DNA from: DASZIT01 sp963709665
Lineage (GTDB): Bacteria; Actinomycetota; Acidimicrobiia; Acidimicrobiales; RAAP-2
Length of the DNA stretch: 64,000 nucleotides
Reading direction: 5' to 3'
NCBI GenBank assembly: GCA_963709665.1
Contig: CAVPWU010000011.1
Span: forward strand, 124,001 to 188,000
The notes beneath the pieces were generated by a model. That model ran no database searches, was not told the origin of the DNA, and was given only the letters and a program-made list of their open reading frames with translations. Of the stretch, positions 16,272-24,793 are shown one piece after another (position 1 is the stretch's first letter; each line of letters opens with the position of its first letter). A program made the translations under genes and the position numbers.

Positions 16272-17167
16272 CCGGCGGCGGCCGCCGGGCGCACGCCCAT
16301 CGCCTCGGCGAAGGCGGAGAGCTCGTCCTCGAGGGCGGCCAGGTCGTCGGTGAGGGAGGTGGAGAGGACCAGCCGCCGGGCACCCAGCTCCTCGGCCTCG
16401 GCCACCGACTCCTCGGTGCAGGCGGGGAGGTAGCCGCTGAGGCTCAGTTCGATGCCCGCCGGGTCGCGTCCGGCCGCCTCCGCCGACCGGTGCATCTCGC
16501 CCAGGCGGGCGCGCACCTGGTCGGGGTCCAGCCCCAGGGGCTGGAAGCCGTCGCCCAGCCGGCCCGCCCGCGCGGCGGCGGCCGGGCTGTGGCCACCGAT
16601 GTGGATGGGCACCCCGCCGGGGGCCACCGGCTTCGGGTAGGAGTGGGCATGGGCGAAGGAGACGAACTCCCCGTCGAAGGTCACCCCCTCCGGCCGGTGG
16701 CCGGCCCACAGCACCCGCATGGCCTCGATGGTCTCGTCGGTCCGGCGCCCCCGGGTCCGCGGGTCGGCGCCGGTGGCCCGGAGCTCCTCGTCCATCCACC
16801 CCACCCCCACGCAGAGGCGGAGCCGGCCGCCCGACAGCACGTCGACGGTGGCCACCCGCTTGGCCAGCACCACCGGCTGGTGGTTGGGCAGGACCAGCAC
16901 CCCGGTGGCCAGCACCAGACGGTCGGTGACGGCGGCCAGATAGGCCAGGAGATCGAGGGGGTCGGGGATGGCGCAGTCGTCGGGCAACGGCATCCGGCCC
17001 GACCGGGCGTAGGGGTAGGTGCTCCGGTAACCGCTCACCACCACGGCGTGCTCCACCACCACGATCGACTCGAATCCGCAGGCCTCGACGTGCCGGGCGA
17101 AGGCGGCGATCCACTCCGGATCGGCGGTGGTCCCCGTGCGGACCGGGGGGATGATCCCGTACTCCAT
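16268..17167 (-). CDS. LLM-class F420-dependent oxidoreductase
   Basis: A 299-residue luciferase-like monooxygenase-fold protein of the F420 subgroup. It has FESIVVVEHAVV, LDLLAYLAAVTDRLVLATGVLVLPNHQPVVLAKRVATVDVLSGGRLRLCVGVGW (positions about 72-125), the characteristic TIM-barrel block, and VPIHIGGHSPAAAARAGRLGDGFQP. Such enzymes use F420H2 to reduce or oxidise ketones, alcohols or enones. The ATG is preceded by GAGGAGA. Coupling to the SnoaL-like gene suggests a shared substrate. Flavin rather than F420 use cannot be excluded from sequence. Confidence 0.82.
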   Translation of the reverse strand: MEYGIIPPVRTGTTADPEWIAAFARHVEACGFESIVVVEHAVVVSGYRSTYPYARSGRMPLPDDCAIPDPLDLLAYLAAVTDRLVLATGVLVLPNHQPVVLAKRVATVDVLSGGRLRLCVGVGWMDEELRATGADPRTRGRRTDETIEAMRVLWAGHRPEGVTFDGEFVSFAHAHSYPKPVAPGGVPIHIGGHSPAAAARAGRLGDGFQPLGLDPDQVRARLGEMHRSAEAAGRDPAGIELSLSGYLPACTEESVAEAEELGARRLVLSTSLTDDLAALEDELSAFAEAMGVRPAAAAG

Positions 17168-17300
17168 GGCGTGCTCACTCTCCTCGGGGGCCGGGACCGG
17201 TGTCCCGGGGGCCCCGCCCCTCCAGCCGGCGGCGGGACCGAGCGTACGCAGGGCCGGCGCCGGGGGGCCACCGCGGCCCCATCCCCCCAGGTGGGGCCGG

Positions 17301-17306
17301 TAGCAT
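17301..17306 (+). promoter_or_regulatory. -10 box of leaderless promoter
   Basis: TAGCAT lies 7 bases before the GTG at 17314 of the Tat-exported protein. Confidence 0.55.
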
Positions 17307-17313
17307 TGGGCGG

Positions 17314-19257
17314 GTGGAGGACGAACCAGGGGACGGCGGCGTCCCCGGCCGCCCCGGGGGCCCGCCGACCGGCGGCGACACCCCGTCCCCACCCCTCGAC
17401 TGGCAGCAGCTGCCGGGGTCGATCGGTGGGGAGGCCGGCCGGGACGCTGCCTCGGCGACCGACGGCGCGGTGGCGGGCGATGACGCCGGGGGGGCCGGGG
17501 GCGCCCCGACCGACGGGCGCCCCGGTCGGGGCGCGGACCGGCGGCGGACCCTCCGACGCCGGCGGTTCATCGGGCTGGCGGCGGCCGGGGGCGCGGTGGC
17601 GGCCGGCGCCGCGGCGGTGGCGGCCACCGACGACCCGGGGCCGGCCCGCCGGTCAGCGGCTCCCCCCCGGCCCCGGCCCACCCCCACGTCGACCACCGTC
17701 ACCACCACCAGCACCGCCCCCGGCGTGGTCAACACCAAGGTGGCCAGCGGAGTCACCCTTCCGGTGAACCCGGCCATCCTGGCCGAGAACGCCAAGACCG
17801 GGCAGGCGTGGTGGGTGACCACCCCCCAGCAGGCCGGAGACATCGAGGGCTACGCCGACCAGGTCAGCGCCCAGGCCGGCGACACCGTCACCCTCTACGT
17901 GAGCACCAAGGCCCCCACCTTCCACGTGGAGGTCTACCGGATGGGGTACTACCAGGGCATCGGCGCCCGCCTGGTCTACCGCTCCGACCAGGTGCCGGGC
18001 GGACGCCAGGCCGTCCCGGTGGTGACGGCCCCCACCAACACCGTGGAGTGCAACTGGAACCCCTCCGTCTCCCTCACCGTGGAGTCGTCGTGGCCGCCCG
18101 GTGCCTATCTGCTCAAGCTGGTCGGTCCCGACAACGAGCAGCAGTTCGTGCCCCTGTGCATCCGCGACGACGCCTCGACGGCGGCGGTGGTGATCCAGTC
18201 GAGCGTCACCACCTGGCAGGCGTACAACCGGTGGGGCGGCTACAGCCTCTACTACGGCAACAGCGGCGGGGCCCTGTCCTTCACCCACGCCCCGGGCGGG
18301 GGGAGCTTCGCCAACCGGGCCCGGGTGGTCTCCTTCGACCGCCCCTACGACCACGACTGGGCGTCCGGGGCGGCCGACTTCGTGGGCAACGAGTTCCCGG
18401 TGATCTACCAGGCCGAGCAGCTCGGGCTGGACGTCACCTACTGGACCGACCTCGACTTCCACGCCCGGCCCCAGCTGCTGACCCAGCACCGGGCGCTGAT
18501 CAGCCTGGGTCACGACGAGTACTGGTCGCTGCCCATGCGCACGGGCGCCGCCTCCGCCCTCGCCGCCGGGGTGAACCTGGCGTTCCTGGGGGCCAACGCC
18601 TGCTACCGGCAGATCCGCATCGAGCCGTCGGCGCTGGGGGACAACCGCCACCAGGTCTGTTACAAGTCGGCCGCCGAGGACCCGATGACCGGGACCAACG
18701 ACACGCTGGTCACGGTGAACTGGGACCAGTCCCCGGTCGACCAGCCCGAGAGCCAGCTGATCGGCAGCACCTACCAGGACCTCGGGGCCATGGCCGACCT
18801 GGTGATCCTCGACGCCGGCTCCTGGCTGTTCGCCGGCACCGGCCTCACCGCCGGCCAGAAGCTGCCGCGGGTGATCCAGGGGGAGTTCGACCGCTACGTC
18901 CCGGGTCCGGCCAGTCCCACCACCGTCGACGTGGTGGCCCACTCGGTGGTCCCCAACCGGAACAACAACTTCTCCGACGTGACCTGGTACACCGTGCCCC
19001 ACGGCGGAGGGGTCTTCGCCTCGGGGAACGCCACCTTCGTCGGCTCCCTCCAGAACAGCACCCTCATCCCCCCCAACGTGGTGGCCGACCCCACCCCCGG
19101 TGTCACCGCGCCCCTCCTCCGGGTGATGGAGAATCTCTACTCCGTCATCGCCATGGGGCCGGCCAGCCTCACCCAGCCCTCCCAGGGGACGTGGCAGGTC
19201 GCCTACGCTCCCGGGTCCGCCGGGATCAAGGCCCCGACCCCCAACAACGCCGCCTGA
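17314..19257 (+). CDS. Tat-exported protein with N,N-dimethylformamidase beta-subunit-like domain
   Basis: A 647-residue protein. Residues 1-75 are acidic and Gly/Pro-rich; a twin-arginine segment RRRRFIGLAAAGGAVAAGAAAVAA follows at about 77-100, then a Thr/Pro-rich linker. The bulk (about 135-640) matches the DMFase large-subunit C-terminal domain: YRMGYYQGIGARLVY, SFDRPYDHDW, GLDVTYWTDLDFH and ALISLGHDEYWS. Fusions of this domain are often found as secreted proteins of unknown substrate, so amidase activity is not implied. The long region before the Tat motif is unusual, but the GTG is supported by the TAGCAT box 7 bases upstream. It is followed closely by a GT-C-like membrane gene. Confidence 0.75.
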   Translation: MEDEPGDGGVPGRPGGPPTGGDTPSPPLDWQQLPGSIGGEAGRDAASATDGAVAGDDAGGAGGAPTDGRPGRGADRRRTLRRRRFIGLAAAGGAVAAGAAAVAATDDPGPARRSAAPPRPRPTPTSTTVTTTSTAPGVVNTKVASGVTLPVNPAILAENAKTGQAWWVTTPQQAGDIEGYADQVSAQAGDTVTLYVSTKAPTFHVEVYRMGYYQGIGARLVYRSDQVPGGRQAVPVVTAPTNTVECNWNPSVSLTVESSWPPGAYLLKLVGPDNEQQFVPLCIRDDASTAAVVIQSSVTTWQAYNRWGGYSLYYGNSGGALSFTHAPGGGSFANRARVVSFDRPYDHDWASGAADFVGNEFPVIYQAEQLGLDVTYWTDLDFHARPQLLTQHRALISLGHDEYWSLPMRTGAASALAAGVNLAFLGANACYRQIRIEPSALGDNRHQVCYKSAAEDPMTGTNDTLVTVNWDQSPVDQPESQLIGSTYQDLGAMADLVILDAGSWLFAGTGLTAGQKLPRVIQGEFDRYVPGPASPTTVDVVAHSVVPNRNNNFSDVTWYTVPHGGGVFASGNATFVGSLQNSTLIPPNVVADPTPGVTAPLLRVMENLYSVIAMGPASLTQPSQGTWQVAYAPGSAGIKAPTPNNAA

Positions 19258-19261
19258 CCCG

Positions 19262-21028
19262 TTGAGCGACCCGACCCCGGAGCTCCCCACCGCCCGGGGA
19301 CCGGCCCCCGCCCGGCACCGGGGGCGCCGTCCGGCCCGCCCGGGCTGGATGGGAGCCATCGCCTTCGGGGCGGTGGCGGTGCCCTTCGCGGTGATCCTGG
19401 CCCGCCTGGTGCTGGCGTCGGGTCAGCACCTCTACCTGCCCGACGACCTCGCCCTCATCGACCTCCACACCCGGGAGGCCCTGCGCTGGCAGCAGCAGCT
19501 CGGGGTGTTCGACCACAACGGGTGGAACCACCCCGGGCCCGCCTACTTCTACCTGCTGTCGCTGTCCTACCGGGTGTTCGGCGACGGCGCCCGGGCCCAG
19601 TTCATCGGGGCCACCGCCCTCAACGCCCTGGCCGCCCTGGCCTGCGTCTGGGTGGTGCTGCGCCGGGCCGGGCCGGGCCGGGCCCTGTGGGCGGCGGTCT
19701 GGGTGGGGTTCCTCGGAGTGCTGCTGGCCGCCACCGGCCCCGGAAGCCTCACCTACTCGGAGGCGGCGCTGGGGGCGCTGGTGAGTCCGTGGAACCCGAC
19801 GGTGGTGATCTTCCCGCTGCTGCTCCTGCTGGTGCTGGCGGCCGCCTCGCTCGCCCGGTCGGGGCTGTCCCTGCTCGGGGCCTGGCTGGTGGGGAGCTTC
19901 GTCGTCCAGACCAACATCTCGTGCCTGCCGGTGGTGGCGGTGGTGGTGGCGGTGGCCACCGTCGGGTGGGCGGTCACCGCCCGGCGCCACCGTCGGGTGC
20001 CGGCCCCTGCCGACCCCGGTCGGCGGAACGCCGGGTGGGCCATCGGCCTGACCGTGGCCGGGGCGGTGGCCCTGGTGGTCATGTGGGTGCCGCCGGTGGT
20101 GCAGCAGCTGACCAACCGCCCGGGCAACCTGACCCTCATCGCCCGGTTCTTCACCGCCCACCACGCCGCCCAGTCGTGGGGCGCCGCGCTGTGGTCGCTG
20201 GTGGCGGTGAACGGGATGGTGGCCGTCGGCCCGTCGGAGGTGATGGGCTCCTTCCTGGGGGGCACGCCCGCCCACGCCGGCCTGGCCGTCCTCCTCACCG
20301 TGGCCGTGGTGGCGGTGGCGGTGGCGGTGCTGGTGGCCGGGGTGCGCCAACGTCTCCGGTTCGCCGCCGGTCTGGGGCTCCTCGGCCTGGCCGGCCTGGC
20401 CGCCACCCTGATCTCCGCCGAGCGGGTGGTGGGCCCCATCTACGGCTACCTGATGGTCTGGGCGGTGGCCATCCCGATCGCCGTCCTCATCGGGGTGGGC
20501 ATGCTGCGGTGGGAGCGGCCCCGGCTGGGCTCCGCCCGTCCGTTCACCACCCTCCCCGGGGTCCGGGTGGCCCTCGGCGCGGTGGCGGTGGCGGTGGGAG
20601 CCGTCCTGACCGTGCAGGTGGCCTCCCTCCCCGCCCTGCACACGGTGTCCGACCCGGTGGTCGGCAGGCTCGCCGCCCTGGTGACGCCGGGGCTCGACCG
20701 CCGGGGCACCGTGTTCGTCGGCGACAACGGGTTCGAGGACCCGCGCTGCCAACCCCAGCTGATCCCCACCGAGGAGTTCATCGGGCTGGTCAACCAGCTC
20801 GACGCCCGCGGCTACCGGCCCCGGGTGAACTCGTTCTGGCAGGCCCAGTTCGGGGCCGGCTTCCACTCCGACGGTCACGATGGCCGGCAGGTCGAGCTGA
20901 GCCAGTGGTCCCCCGCCTCGCCGGCCATGCACGGCTACGTCGGCAGGGTGGGCGAGATCGCCGTGACCGTCACCCGGACCCCCGACGTCCTACCGTCCAC
21001 CGCCTGCACGCCGACGCCCTCCACCTGA
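19262..21028 (+). CDS. multi-pass membrane protein, GT-C/GT39-like
   Basis: The 588-residue protein has at least ten predicted membrane helices (for example AIAFGAVAVPFAVILARLVLA, VVIFPLLLLLVLAAASLA, VGSFVVQTN, ALVVMWVPPVV). The first periplasmic loop has LPDDLALIDLHTREALRW and later GPAYFYLLSLSYRVFG, the acidic pair and helix arrangement seen in lipid-linked sugar transferases. The C-terminal about 110 residues are extracytoplasmic. The start is a TTG only 4 bases after the previous stop, which is uncertain; a downstream start at the MGAIAFG methionine would still keep all helices. It probably moves sugars or other groups onto envelope glycans. Confidence 0.7.
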   Translation: MSDPTPELPTARGPAPARHRGRRPARPGWMGAIAFGAVAVPFAVILARLVLASGQHLYLPDDLALIDLHTREALRWQQQLGVFDHNGWNHPGPAYFYLLSLSYRVFGDGARAQFIGATALNALAALACVWVVLRRAGPGRALWAAVWVGFLGVLLAATGPGSLTYSEAALGALVSPWNPTVVIFPLLLLLVLAAASLARSGLSLLGAWLVGSFVVQTNISCLPVVAVVVAVATVGWAVTARRHRRVPAPADPGRRNAGWAIGLTVAGAVALVVMWVPPVVQQLTNRPGNLTLIARFFTAHHAAQSWGAALWSLVAVNGMVAVGPSEVMGSFLGGTPAHAGLAVLLTVAVVAVAVAVLVAGVRQRLRFAAGLGLLGLAGLAATLISAERVVGPIYGYLMVWAVAIPIAVLIGVGMLRWERPRLGSARPFTTLPGVRVALGAVAVAVGAVLTVQVASLPALHTVSDPVVGRLAALVTPGLDRRGTVFVGDNGFEDPRCQPQLIPTEEFIGLVNQLDARGYRPRVNSFWQAQFGAGFHSDGHDGRQVELSQWSPASPAMHGYVGRVGEIAVTVTRTPDVLPSTACTPTPST

Positions 21029-21142
21029 CCGGCGACGCCGGTGGGCCCGGCCGGGGCGGCGGGCCGGGGTGCCGGAGCGCGATGCTGGTGGAACCGAGCG
21101 GTTCGAGGGCCACCGGCCCACCCATGTCCACGAGGAGCCCCG

Positions 21143-21619
21143 ATGCCCGACACCGTCTTCACCTCCGACCGGATCGAGGTGACCCGGCCCATCCCGGCGC
21201 CGCCCGACGTCATCTTCGACATCCTGCGCAGCCCGGCGGGCCACGTGGCCATCGACGCCTCGGGGATGCTGCAGGACTTCACCGGTGAACCGGCGGAGAA
21301 GGTGGGTGACACCTTCGTCATCCACATGGACCGCGAGTCGCTCAACGACGTCCCGCTGGGCAGGTACGACGTCACCGTGCACATCATCGTCTTCGAGCCG
21401 GACCGGGAGATCGCCTGGGACCTCGGGCCCGATGTCCCGGTCCCGCACTTCTACGGCTACCGGCTGGCCGGCGGCGGGAAAGGGGTCACCGACGTGACCT
21501 CCTACTACGACTGGTCGAAGGTGACCGGTGACCGCAAGGAGCGCTTCCCCGTGGTGCCCGAGTCGGCCCTGCGGGCCACGCTCGGGATCCTGGAGCGGAC
21601 GGTCCGGGCCGGCCGGTGA
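21143..21619 (+). CDS. SRPBCC (START/polyketide-cyclase-like) family protein
   Basis: A 158-residue single-domain protein. IEVTRPIPAPPDVIFDILRSPAGHVAIDASGML at the start and the closing helix SALRATLGILERTVRAG fit the helix-grip SRPBCC fold, which binds hydrophobic ligands. GGGKGVTDVTSYYDWSKV forms late strands. GAGGAG precedes the ATG. Many such proteins are lipid or polyketide binders, and no catalytic residue set is evident. It stands alone between two membrane-protein genes. Confidence 0.8.
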   Translation: MPDTVFTSDRIEVTRPIPAPPDVIFDILRSPAGHVAIDASGMLQDFTGEPAEKVGDTFVIHMDRESLNDVPLGRYDVTVHIIVFEPDREIAWDLGPDVPVPHFYGYRLAGGGKGVTDVTSYYDWSKVTGDRKERFPVVPESALRATLGILERTVRAGR

Positions 21620-21704
21620 CCGATCGGGCCGACGTGTCCGGTCGGTAGGTCCGGGGGTGCCACCGTCCCCCTGCCCGGCCGTCGCCCTGGGAGAGACCGG
21701 AGCC

Positions 21705-22466
21705 GTGCGTGGCCGCCTCCGTCTCGTCACCGCCGGCGTGGCCTTGTGCATCTGGTGCGGATGGGTCAGTGCCTACCATCGCTCGACGGTGCCGGCGGAG
21801 GTCACCTGGGTGGTCTCGGTCGGAGCGGTGGCGACGGTCACCCTGGTCCTGCGGCGGGGCGCACGGGGCCGGCGCTTCGGCTGGCCGATCCGACCGGCGG
21901 ACGACCCGTGGCCCCGCCCCGGCCGGGGCGGAGGCCGTCGCGCCCTCCGGGGCGTCGCCCCGTGGATCGGGATCCTGGCGGTGGGGCTGGCCTGGGACGT
22001 GCTGGGCATCGCCACCGGCCCGCACCAGCCCCACCTGACCATCAGCGCCCTGGCGCAGGCCTTCCGGCCGCTGGACGCCGCCGTCCTGCTGGTCTGGATG
22101 CTGGTGGGCATCGGCTACGAGGTCGCCCGGATCAGGACCCCCCTCCTCCCCGGGGTGCCGCCCGCCGGCCCGTCGCCCGGTCCGGGGCCTCCCGGGCCGG
22201 GACGGGCCGCCGGCGCCGGCCTGGTCGCCCTCGGCGGGCACCCGCTGGCCCCGGGGCTGCTCCTCCCGGCGAGCCGGCCGCTCGGGATCGCCTTCTGGAT
22301 CGCCGTCCCCGTGGCCGGGCTGGTGGCGGACCGGGTGGCGCGGCGGTCGGACGGCCGCCTGGCCGACGCCGAGGAGTTCCTCCGCTTCATCTCCACGTCG
22401 ACGGTGGCGAACCTCGCCGCCATGGCGGCCTGGGCGTTCGCCGGCTATCACCTGTTCGCCCGTTGA
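21705..22466 (+). CDS. hypothetical multi-pass membrane protein
   Basis: A 253-residue protein I do not recognise. About six hydrophobic stretches are visible: LVTAGVALCIWCGWVSA, TWVVSVGAVATVTLVL, APWIGILAVGLAWDVLGIA, LDAAVLLVWMLVGIGYEVA, PLGIAFWIAVPVAGLVADRVA and TVANLAAMAAWAFAGYHLF. Two Pro/Gly/Arg-rich loops separate them. A GGGAGAG precedes the chosen GTG. No catalytic motif is seen. It is followed by another small membrane protein gene. Confidence 0.65.
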   Translation: MRGRLRLVTAGVALCIWCGWVSAYHRSTVPAEVTWVVSVGAVATVTLVLRRGARGRRFGWPIRPADDPWPRPGRGGGRRALRGVAPWIGILAVGLAWDVLGIATGPHQPHLTISALAQAFRPLDAAVLLVWMLVGIGYEVARIRTPLLPGVPPAGPSPGPGPPGPGRAAGAGLVALGGHPLAPGLLLPASRPLGIAFWIAVPVAGLVADRVARRSDGRLADAEEFLRFISTSTVANLAAMAAWAFAGYHLFAR

Positions 22467-22484
22467 GGGGTGGGCACGGCTGGG

Positions 22485-22490
22485 TAGATT
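22485..22490 (+). promoter_or_regulatory. -10 box of leaderless promoter
   Basis: TAGATT lies 7 bases before the GTG at 22498. Confidence 0.55.
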
Positions 22491-22497
22491 GCCTGTC

Positions 22498-22758
22498 GTG
22501 GAGACCGTCGTATCCGAGCCCGGTCCCCCCCGGGCGAAGCTGACCGGTGGGCAGAGGTGGGCGATCGCCGGCCTCCTCCTCCTGCAGGTCCCCTCGAGCC
22601 TGATCTTCTACACCCTGGCCGCCATCTTCGCCATCACCGGGATCTTCGTGCCGATCGCCATCGTGTGCATGGGCATCGGCTCGCTGCCGGTCTCGTTCGC
22701 CCTGAAGTGCAGGCACCGCTGGCGGGGTGACGGTCCGGTCCCCACGCCTGCCGGGTAG
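22498..22758 (+). CDS. small two-helix membrane protein
   Basis: An 86-residue protein with two adjacent helices, WAIAGLLLLQVPSSLIFYTLAAIFAITGIF and PIAIVCMGIGSLPVSFAL, and a basic C-terminal end. It has no recognised domain. The GTG start is chosen because a TAGATT box lies 7 bases upstream. The gene is convergent with the TCGCGD membrane-protein gene on the other strand. Confidence 0.6.
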   Translation: METVVSEPGPPRAKLTGGQRWAIAGLLLLQVPSSLIFYTLAAIFAITGIFVPIAIVCMGIGSLPVSFALKCRHRWRGDGPVPTPAG

Positions 22759-22781
22759 GGAACGACGCCTCCTCGGTGGGC

Positions 22782-22799
22782 GGTGCGCCCCGGGGCACC
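22782..22799. terminator. possible bidirectional hairpin between convergent genes
   Basis: An imperfect inverted repeat (GGTGC pairing with GCACC, with an inner CC/GG pair across one mismatch) occupies the 40-base gap between the small membrane-protein gene and the convergent large one. Confidence 0.35.
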
Positions 22800-24793
22800 T
22801 ACGGCCCCGCCGCACCCGCTCGGGCGGCGGCCAGCACGCATCCGGCCACCGCGGTCGCCGGGAGGCGGGAGCAGCCGACCACCGTCCCGGCCGGGACGGC
22901 CAGCGGTGCGGCGCCCGACGAGCCCGGCCTCCAGACCCAGGCACCGTCCTCCCGCTGCGGGGCCCGTCCCTCGGCGGCGGTGAGGTAGGCGATGGCCCAG
23001 GGGACCGCGCGCCCCCGGATGGGCGCCGGCGTCCCGGTCTCGTCGGGGACCACCACGTCGGTGACCCCCCACTCCCGCAGGGCCCGGTGGAGGCGGAGGA
23101 GCTGCGCAGGGGTGCCGGTCGGCAGGGGCGCCAGGCTGTAGGAGAGGACGTCGAGGTCGGCGGCGGCCCGGGTCTCCGTGCGCTCGGAGGCGGGCGGATG
23201 GGCCGGCGGCGTCGGCACGATCCCGCCGCCCCCCACCATCGAGAACCGCAGGCCGCCCACCGCCTGCCAGGTCATCGGGGCCTGGAGCCCCGAGGAGGGG
23301 AACGGGTAGGTGACCACCACCGCCGACCCGGGCAGGCGGGTCCCGGCCGTGGTGAACCAGAGGGGCACCCCCACCGGCCGGACGGCGAAGGGGAGGTCGT
23401 ACTGGAAGGCGACGGGGACCAGGGCCACGGCGGCCACGCCGAGCGCCACGGTGGCCGCCACCCAGGGGCGGCGGTCCGACCCCCCCGCCCCGACCGGAGC
23501 CGGGCGGGCGGGCCCGGGGGTGACCACCCGTCCGGCCCGGACCGACCGGTAGGTCCGGTCCACGATGACGCCCACCATGACGGCGATGAACAGATCGGTG
23601 ATGCAGGCCAGCCGGCCGGGGACGATGCTGTCCATCACCGGAACGTCCCGCACCAGCCACCACGGCCCCGCCTTGGCCCCCACCGAGAGGGTCAGGAAGA
23701 TCACCACCATGGCGGCCGCGAACCGCAGCACGATCTCCCGGCGGAAGACGACCAGCCCGACGATCAGCACGGTGGTCAGCCCGAGCCCGAGGTAGCCGCT
23801 ACCCAACGGGTGGGCGCCGAAGTAGCCCTCGACCTCGAGGATGGGGTTGGGCCCCCGGTAGGCGGGAGTCAGGGGGGACAGCAGCGAGCCCCACGAGTTC
23901 CCGTCGTAGGGGGCCACGAGCCATACCTTGGCCGGCAGTGCCCGCGGCCCGGCCAGGGCGTAGGTGGCCGGGTAGGCCAGCAGGACGGTGACGGTGACCG
24001 CGGCGGTGGCCAGGCCCCGGGCCGCCCGGCGGGCCCGGGCCCGGAGCCCGTCCGGGTCGCGCCGGATGGTGAGGGCCACCCCCACCACGGCCGCCACCCC
24101 CGCCGCCAGCGCCACCATGGCCAGCACCTCGGAGCTGATGAAGAACTGCACGGCCGCCAGGCCACCCAGCGCCAGCCCCCAGCGCACCAGCCGGCCCCGC
24201 TGGCGGACCAGGAGCTCGTGGAGGCAGAGGAAGAGGAGCGGCACCAGGACCAGGGTGGCCAGGTCCACGTGCTCGAGGGTGAGGCTCTCGATCATGAACG
24301 GCGAGAACCCGTAGACGAGCCCGGCGACGAAGGACGCCGGCTCCCAGGTCGTCCACCGCCGGACCAGGGCGCGGCCGGCCAGGGCCCCGCCCACCGGGGC
24401 GAGGGTGGCGGCCACGTTGAGCGAGGCCACCGGGCCGAAGAGCCAGGTGACCGGGGCCAGCACGGTTCCGAGGGCCAGGACGCTGGTGTTGGCCGGCAGG
24501 TTCACGCCGTCGGGGTAGAGGAGCCGGGTGGTGAAGAACGGGTCGGCGCCGTGGCGGATGGCCCAGGCCGGCCAGGCCATGAACCAGGTGAGGAGCGAGG
24601 TGTCGCCGCAGCCGCAGGTGGCCGAGGAGGTGGGGTGCCCCGACCAGACGTTCCACCAGAGGGCCACGGCGGCGACCAGGTAGAGGCCGGCGGCCACCGC
24701 CGGGGCCCTCCAGCGGTGCGGCCGGGGGCGGGCGGTCATCGCCGCCGGCCGGGCGGCGCCCCGGGGGGCCACCCACCGATCGGTGGCCACCAT
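22799..24793 (-). CDS. large multi-pass membrane protein with TCGCGD motif
   Basis: A 664-residue protein with about ten helices and an extracytoplasmic C-terminal domain. After helix 1 comes WWNVWSGHPTSSATCGCGDTSLLTWFMAWPAWAIRHG; then GVNLPANTSVLALGTVLAPVTWLFGPVASLN and ASFVAGLVYGFSPFMI. The same blocks occur in the two tandem proteins at 32.1-36.3 kb, so the three define one family. The layout (first-loop acidic residues, GT-C-like helices) suggests a polyprenyl-lipid-dependent transferase, but no activity is known to me. The ATG overlaps the stop of the upstream acyltransferase gene, so the two form an operon. Confidence 0.68.
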   Translation of the reverse strand: MVATDRWVAPRGAARPAAMTARPRPHRWRAPAVAAGLYLVAAVALWWNVWSGHPTSSATCGCGDTSLLTWFMAWPAWAIRHGADPFFTTRLLYPDGVNLPANTSVLALGTVLAPVTWLFGPVASLNVAATLAPVGGALAGRALVRRWTTWEPASFVAGLVYGFSPFMIESLTLEHVDLATLVLVPLLFLCLHELLVRQRGRLVRWGLALGGLAAVQFFISSEVLAMVALAAGVAAVVGVALTIRRDPDGLRARARRAARGLATAAVTVTVLLAYPATYALAGPRALPAKVWLVAPYDGNSWGSLLSPLTPAYRGPNPILEVEGYFGAHPLGSGYLGLGLTTVLIVGLVVFRREIVLRFAAAMVVIFLTLSVGAKAGPWWLVRDVPVMDSIVPGRLACITDLFIAVMVGVIVDRTYRSVRAGRVVTPGPARPAPVGAGGSDRRPWVAATVALGVAAVALVPVAFQYDLPFAVRPVGVPLWFTTAGTRLPGSAVVVTYPFPSSGLQAPMTWQAVGGLRFSMVGGGGIVPTPPAHPPASERTETRAAADLDVLSYSLAPLPTGTPAQLLRLHRALREWGVTDVVVPDETGTPAPIRGRAVPWAIAYLTAAEGRAPQREDGAWVWRPGSSGAAPLAVPAGTVVGCSRLPATAVAGCVLAAARAGAAGP

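Noticed and set aside
21091..21104. GAACC-N4-GGTTC inverted repeat considered as a second SOS box
   Set aside because: The GAAC and GTTC halves are 6 rather than 4 bases apart, so it does not fit the LexA consensus, and it is not placed over a promoter of a repair gene.
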